A stretch of DNA of 64,000 nucleotides from JAFNAG01 sp963721405 (GTDB taxonomy: Bacteria; Acidobacteriota; UBA6911), in NCBI GenBank assembly GCA_963721405.1, contig CAVRJA010000008.1:62001-126000 (forward strand). Reading direction: 5' to 3'. The position numbers and the translations under genes were made by a program. The notes beneath the pieces are model-generated. The model made no database searches. It saw only the letters and a program-made list of their open reading frames with translations, and was not told where the DNA came from. Below, piece after piece: positions 61,873 to 64,000 of this stretch (the stretch's first letter is position 1; each line of letters starts with the position of its first letter).

Positions 61873-63174
61873 ATGTCTGGAGTGTCGAACAACACAGGGG
61901 CGAAGATCCTGGATCTCCCGCCGGGCATCGCCAACTTCCGGTTTCTATACTACGCCGACCTGATCAAGCGCCCGGTGTGCGCCGGGAAGATCGACAACCG
62001 GATCGGCCGGCTGACCGACCTGGTTTTCGCCATCAAGGAGCCCTATCCGGAGGCGGTCGGCATCTACCTCGAACACGGATGGGGCAAACCTACAGAGTTC
62101 ATTCCCTGGACGCGCGTGATCAAAGTCGAGGAGGACGCCATCTTCGTTCAGCCGCCCGATAACGGTGATGTCTACCCGCCTTTTGTCGACCAGCCCGGCT
62201 GGATCATGGCGGGCAATCACCTGCTGGGGCGCACGATCCTCGACATGGACGGACGGCGTACCGAAGTAGTCAACGACGTCCACCTCCTGGTGGCGAAAGG
62301 CCAGCTGTTGCTGATCCACGTAGACACTTCGTTCAACGGATTCCTGCGACGCATCGGCCTGCGCGGCAGACGTTGGGTGAAAGAGGAGCTGATCTCCTGG
62401 AAGTATGTCCAACCCCTGTCCGTCGAGGATGCGGCCAAGACCGACAAGGTGTCTCTCTCGGTCACGCGCAGCCAGCTCAAGGAGCTCCCGAGCGAGGATC
62501 TGGCCGACGCTCTGGAAGAGCTGAGTGGACAGGAGCAACAGGCGTTGTTCTCCGCTCTCGACTCGGAGAAGGCAGCGGAAACACTCTTCGAGGCGGAGCC
62601 CCGCGCCCAGCGCCAGCTGATCTCCGCGCTGCGCCGCGAACGCGCCGGACAGATCCTCGGGGAAATGTCGGTCGCGCAACTGGCCAAACTTCTGGCCGTG
62701 CTGCCGCACGATCACATGATGGCGATGCTCGAACTCCTGCCGCCGGAGAGCGCCGGCCGGATCAAGGCGATTCTCTCCGAGCAGGAGACCCAGGCCCGCA
62801 GCCTGATGGATTCGAACTATCTGTCGTTTCCTCCGACGGCCACGGTGGGGGATGTCCTGCTTGCGATCCGGGAGTCGGGGCGGGACCGGCATGACATCTC
62901 CTATTGTTACGTCATCGGCCCCGACTCCCGCACTCTCCTGGGAGTTGTGGACCTGCGCGAGATCGTCCTTGCGAAGGATCGGCAGACTCTGGCTGAGATC
63001 ATGACGGCCCCGGTGGTGACTGCGGAAGCCGACGACATCCAGGAGGACGTCGCCGAGATATTCGCGAAGTATCATCTGCGGATGATTCCCGTGGTCGACG
63101 CAGAAGACCGCATGCTGGGCGTAATACGATATAAGGACCTGATGACCGGCGCCGGGACCCACGTCAAGGTCTAG
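61873..63174 (+). CDS. PRC-barrel / MgtE N-domain / CBS protein without channel
   Basis: A 433-residue soluble protein. Residues about 22-95 and 112-165 look like PRC-barrel-type domains (GKIDNRIGRLTDLVF; GRTILDMDGRRTEVVND). Residues about 195-295 are an MgtE N-terminal helical domain (LPSEDLADALEELSGQEQQA). Residues about 305-430 are a CBS pair (SFPPTATVGDVLLAIRESG; IMTAPVVTAEADDIQEDVAE). The MgtE transmembrane domain is absent. In MgtE these domains close the channel when Mg2+ binds, so here they may gate the Nramp-type transporter encoded just upstream. Confidence 0.9.
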   Translation: MSGVSNNTGAKILDLPPGIANFRFLYYADLIKRPVCAGKIDNRIGRLTDLVFAIKEPYPEAVGIYLEHGWGKPTEFIPWTRVIKVEEDAIFVQPPDNGDVYPPFVDQPGWIMAGNHLLGRTILDMDGRRTEVVNDVHLLVAKGQLLLIHVDTSFNGFLRRIGLRGRRWVKEELISWKYVQPLSVEDAAKTDKVSLSVTRSQLKELPSEDLADALEELSGQEQQALFSALDSEKAAETLFEAEPRAQRQLISALRRERAGQILGEMSVAQLAKLLAVLPHDHMMAMLELLPPESAGRIKAILSEQETQARSLMDSNYLSFPPTATVGDVLLAIRESGRDRHDISYCYVIGPDSRTLLGVVDLREIVLAKDRQTLAEIMTAPVVTAEADDIQEDVAEIFAKYHLRMIPVVDAEDRMLGVIRYKDLMTGAGTHVKV

Positions 63175-63200
63175 CAGAATTCTGGTAGTCGAGGTGCTAC

Positions 63201-63314
63201 ATGCCTAGAATAAAGATGACGCCGATGGTGCGTTTCGGACTCTATTTCCTGCGGATCTACCTCATCGCTCTGTTCGGGCTGCTGCTGTTCCGTTTTCTCC
63301 AGGTATTCCGGTGA
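63201..63314 (+). CDS. Small membrane protein (37 residues)
   Basis: A short ORF starting MPRIKMTPMVRFG, with one hydrophobic helix (FLRIYLIALFGLLLFRFL) and a basic N-terminus. GAGGTG lies four bases before the ATG. It starts 26 bases after the MgtE-N/CBS gene on the same strand, so it may be a small subunit or regulator of the transporter. It is too short for confident calling. Confidence 0.45.
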   Translation: MPRIKMTPMVRFGLYFLRIYLIALFGLLLFRFLQVFR

Positions 63315-63586
63315 GCCGAGGGGCAATCCTGGCTCACGGTGCGGCCTCCTGCAAGCCGGCCGGGAGAATCGAAAGGCTGGATTCTTCACTATCGATTGGC
63401 GCAGGTCCATTCATGGACGCGGAAGAAAGCCGACACGAATGCGCTCCGGCGTCCGACGCGAGAGCTTGACCGGGTGAGGATAGGGCGAAGTTTCCCTTGC
63501 TCGCGACCCTTGCACGCGAGCAAGGCCGCACTCAAATTCCCGCCTGATGCATTCTCAGCTGATCCTGCCCGGTCTGCCCTGCCCTG

Positions 63587-63715
63587 CTACTTGTGGGTGT
63601 TGGTCTCGATCTGCTCCAGGGCCTTCAGGACCTTCTTGTTCATGCGAATATAGGCGAAAGGGAAGTACACTACGACGATCGTGATCAGGAACACGCAACC
63701 GATAAGCCATTCCAT
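63587..63715 (-). CDS. Small membrane protein (42 residues)
   Basis: A short ORF starting MEWLIGCVFLITIVVVYFPF with one N-terminal membrane helix and a basic, helical C-terminus (RMNKKVLKALEQIETNTHK). GGGGAGG five bases before the ATG is a very good ribosome site. The layout resembles small single-pass regulators of transporters. No function is known. Confidence 0.6.
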   Translation of the reverse strand: MEWLIGCVFLITIVVVYFPFAYIRMNKKVLKALEQIETNTHK

Positions 63716-63775
63716 AAGAACCTCCCCTTGGAAACTAAGTTTGGGCGCATCATATACAAATAGACCAGGAATTCA

Positions 63776-63871
63776 ATGCAAATACTGTGATTCAGACACT
63801 GCGACCAAAGGCGCTTGTGAAGGAGTCCGCCCCTTCGGGGCTAGTCATTGTCTGAATCACAGATGCAAATA
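63776..63871. mobile_element. 78-bp MITE-like element with 9-bp target duplication
   Basis: The core (63785-63862) has perfect 14-bp terminal inverted repeats, CTGTGATTCAGACA and its complement. It is flanked on both sides by the perfect direct repeat ATGCAAATA (63776-63784 and 63863-63871), as expected for a target-site duplication. The inside has no ORF but contains a small GC-rich hairpin (GCCCC-TTC-GGGGC). Confidence 0.8.
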
Positions 63872-64000
63872 AGCCGCCCGCGACACGGTGCGGCTGCCCT
63901 CAGATCTCAAGACAAGTCCACCGGCTCCTGCGCCGGGGACCCGGCGGCTATGGTTTGAACGAACCCTTCCATGCACCGCCACCATCCATGGAAAAGCCGG

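Noticed and set aside
1..64000. tRNA and rRNA genes
   Set aside because: A scan by eye for the T-loop pattern GGTTCRA with a matching acceptor stem, and for rRNA signatures, gave no convincing candidate. A covariance search would be decisive.

Overview
The window looks like about 64 kb of chromosome from an Acidobacteriota bacterium. This is inferred from gene content: an Oar-like TonB-dependent receptor with an N-terminal carboxypeptidase-regulatory domain, a VWA protein of the acidobacterial TIGR03436 type, a GWxTD-domain protein, a DUF5666-like/OmpA protein and several GC-rich intergenic repeat modules. Genes are GC-rich, many have GGAGG-type ribosome binding sites, and GTG or TTG starts occur. 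I recognised no rRNA, tRNA, CRISPR array or complete insertion sequence.

Region 1 (1-17 kb) opens with the end of hypF and a tight hypC-hypD-hypE run for NiFe-hydrogenase cofactor assembly. No hydrogenase is visible, so it must lie upstream or elsewhere. Then come an MFS exporter, DNA ligase LigA, a membrane dipeptidase, a rhomboid protease, an OmpA-type protein with a clear intrinsic terminator, a small cytochrome c, a His-rich NicO/UreH-like membrane protein, a TIGR01777 epimerase with a 3-methyladenine glycosylase, a small secreted protein, a DinB protein and a VWA protein.

Region 2 (17-48 kb) is mostly metabolic and envelope genes: the large TonB receptor, GWxTD protein, a leuC-leuD-isocitrate/isopropylmalate dehydrogenase operon, PPK2, a NUDIX hydrolase preceded by a long inverted repeat, a DedA-MprF fusion coupled to a VirJ/AcvB-like hydrolase, thiolase, YtxH protein, alpha-glucan phosphorylase, a TMTC-like membrane protein, a TPR protein, nicotinamidase, threonine ammonia-lyase and DAHP synthase. 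An NrtR-type regulator is followed by nadA-nadC, with two matching palindromes in the nadA promoter region. A polysaccharide export protein, signal peptidase I and a small Smr protein close the region.

Region 3 (about 48.1-59.4 kb) is a defence island between smr and tadA. It holds a possible DACNV-like sensor that may have lost its catalytic end, an unrecognised ORF, a type III restriction-modification operon in the unusual order res - DUF1016 nuclease - mod, a Fic protein and a broken second DUF1016 gene. The res gene carries two apparently compensating frameshifts. Both DUF1016 genes contain tandem short palindromes at the same protein position but with different sequences.

Region 4 (59.5-64 kb) has tadA, then a long-leader transcription unit encoding an Nramp-related transporter and a PRC-barrel/MgtE-N/CBS protein that lacks the MgtE channel, followed by a tiny membrane protein. 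A second tiny membrane protein lies on the other strand. Near the window edge is a 78-bp element with perfect 14-bp terminal inverted repeats and perfect 9-bp flanking direct repeats.
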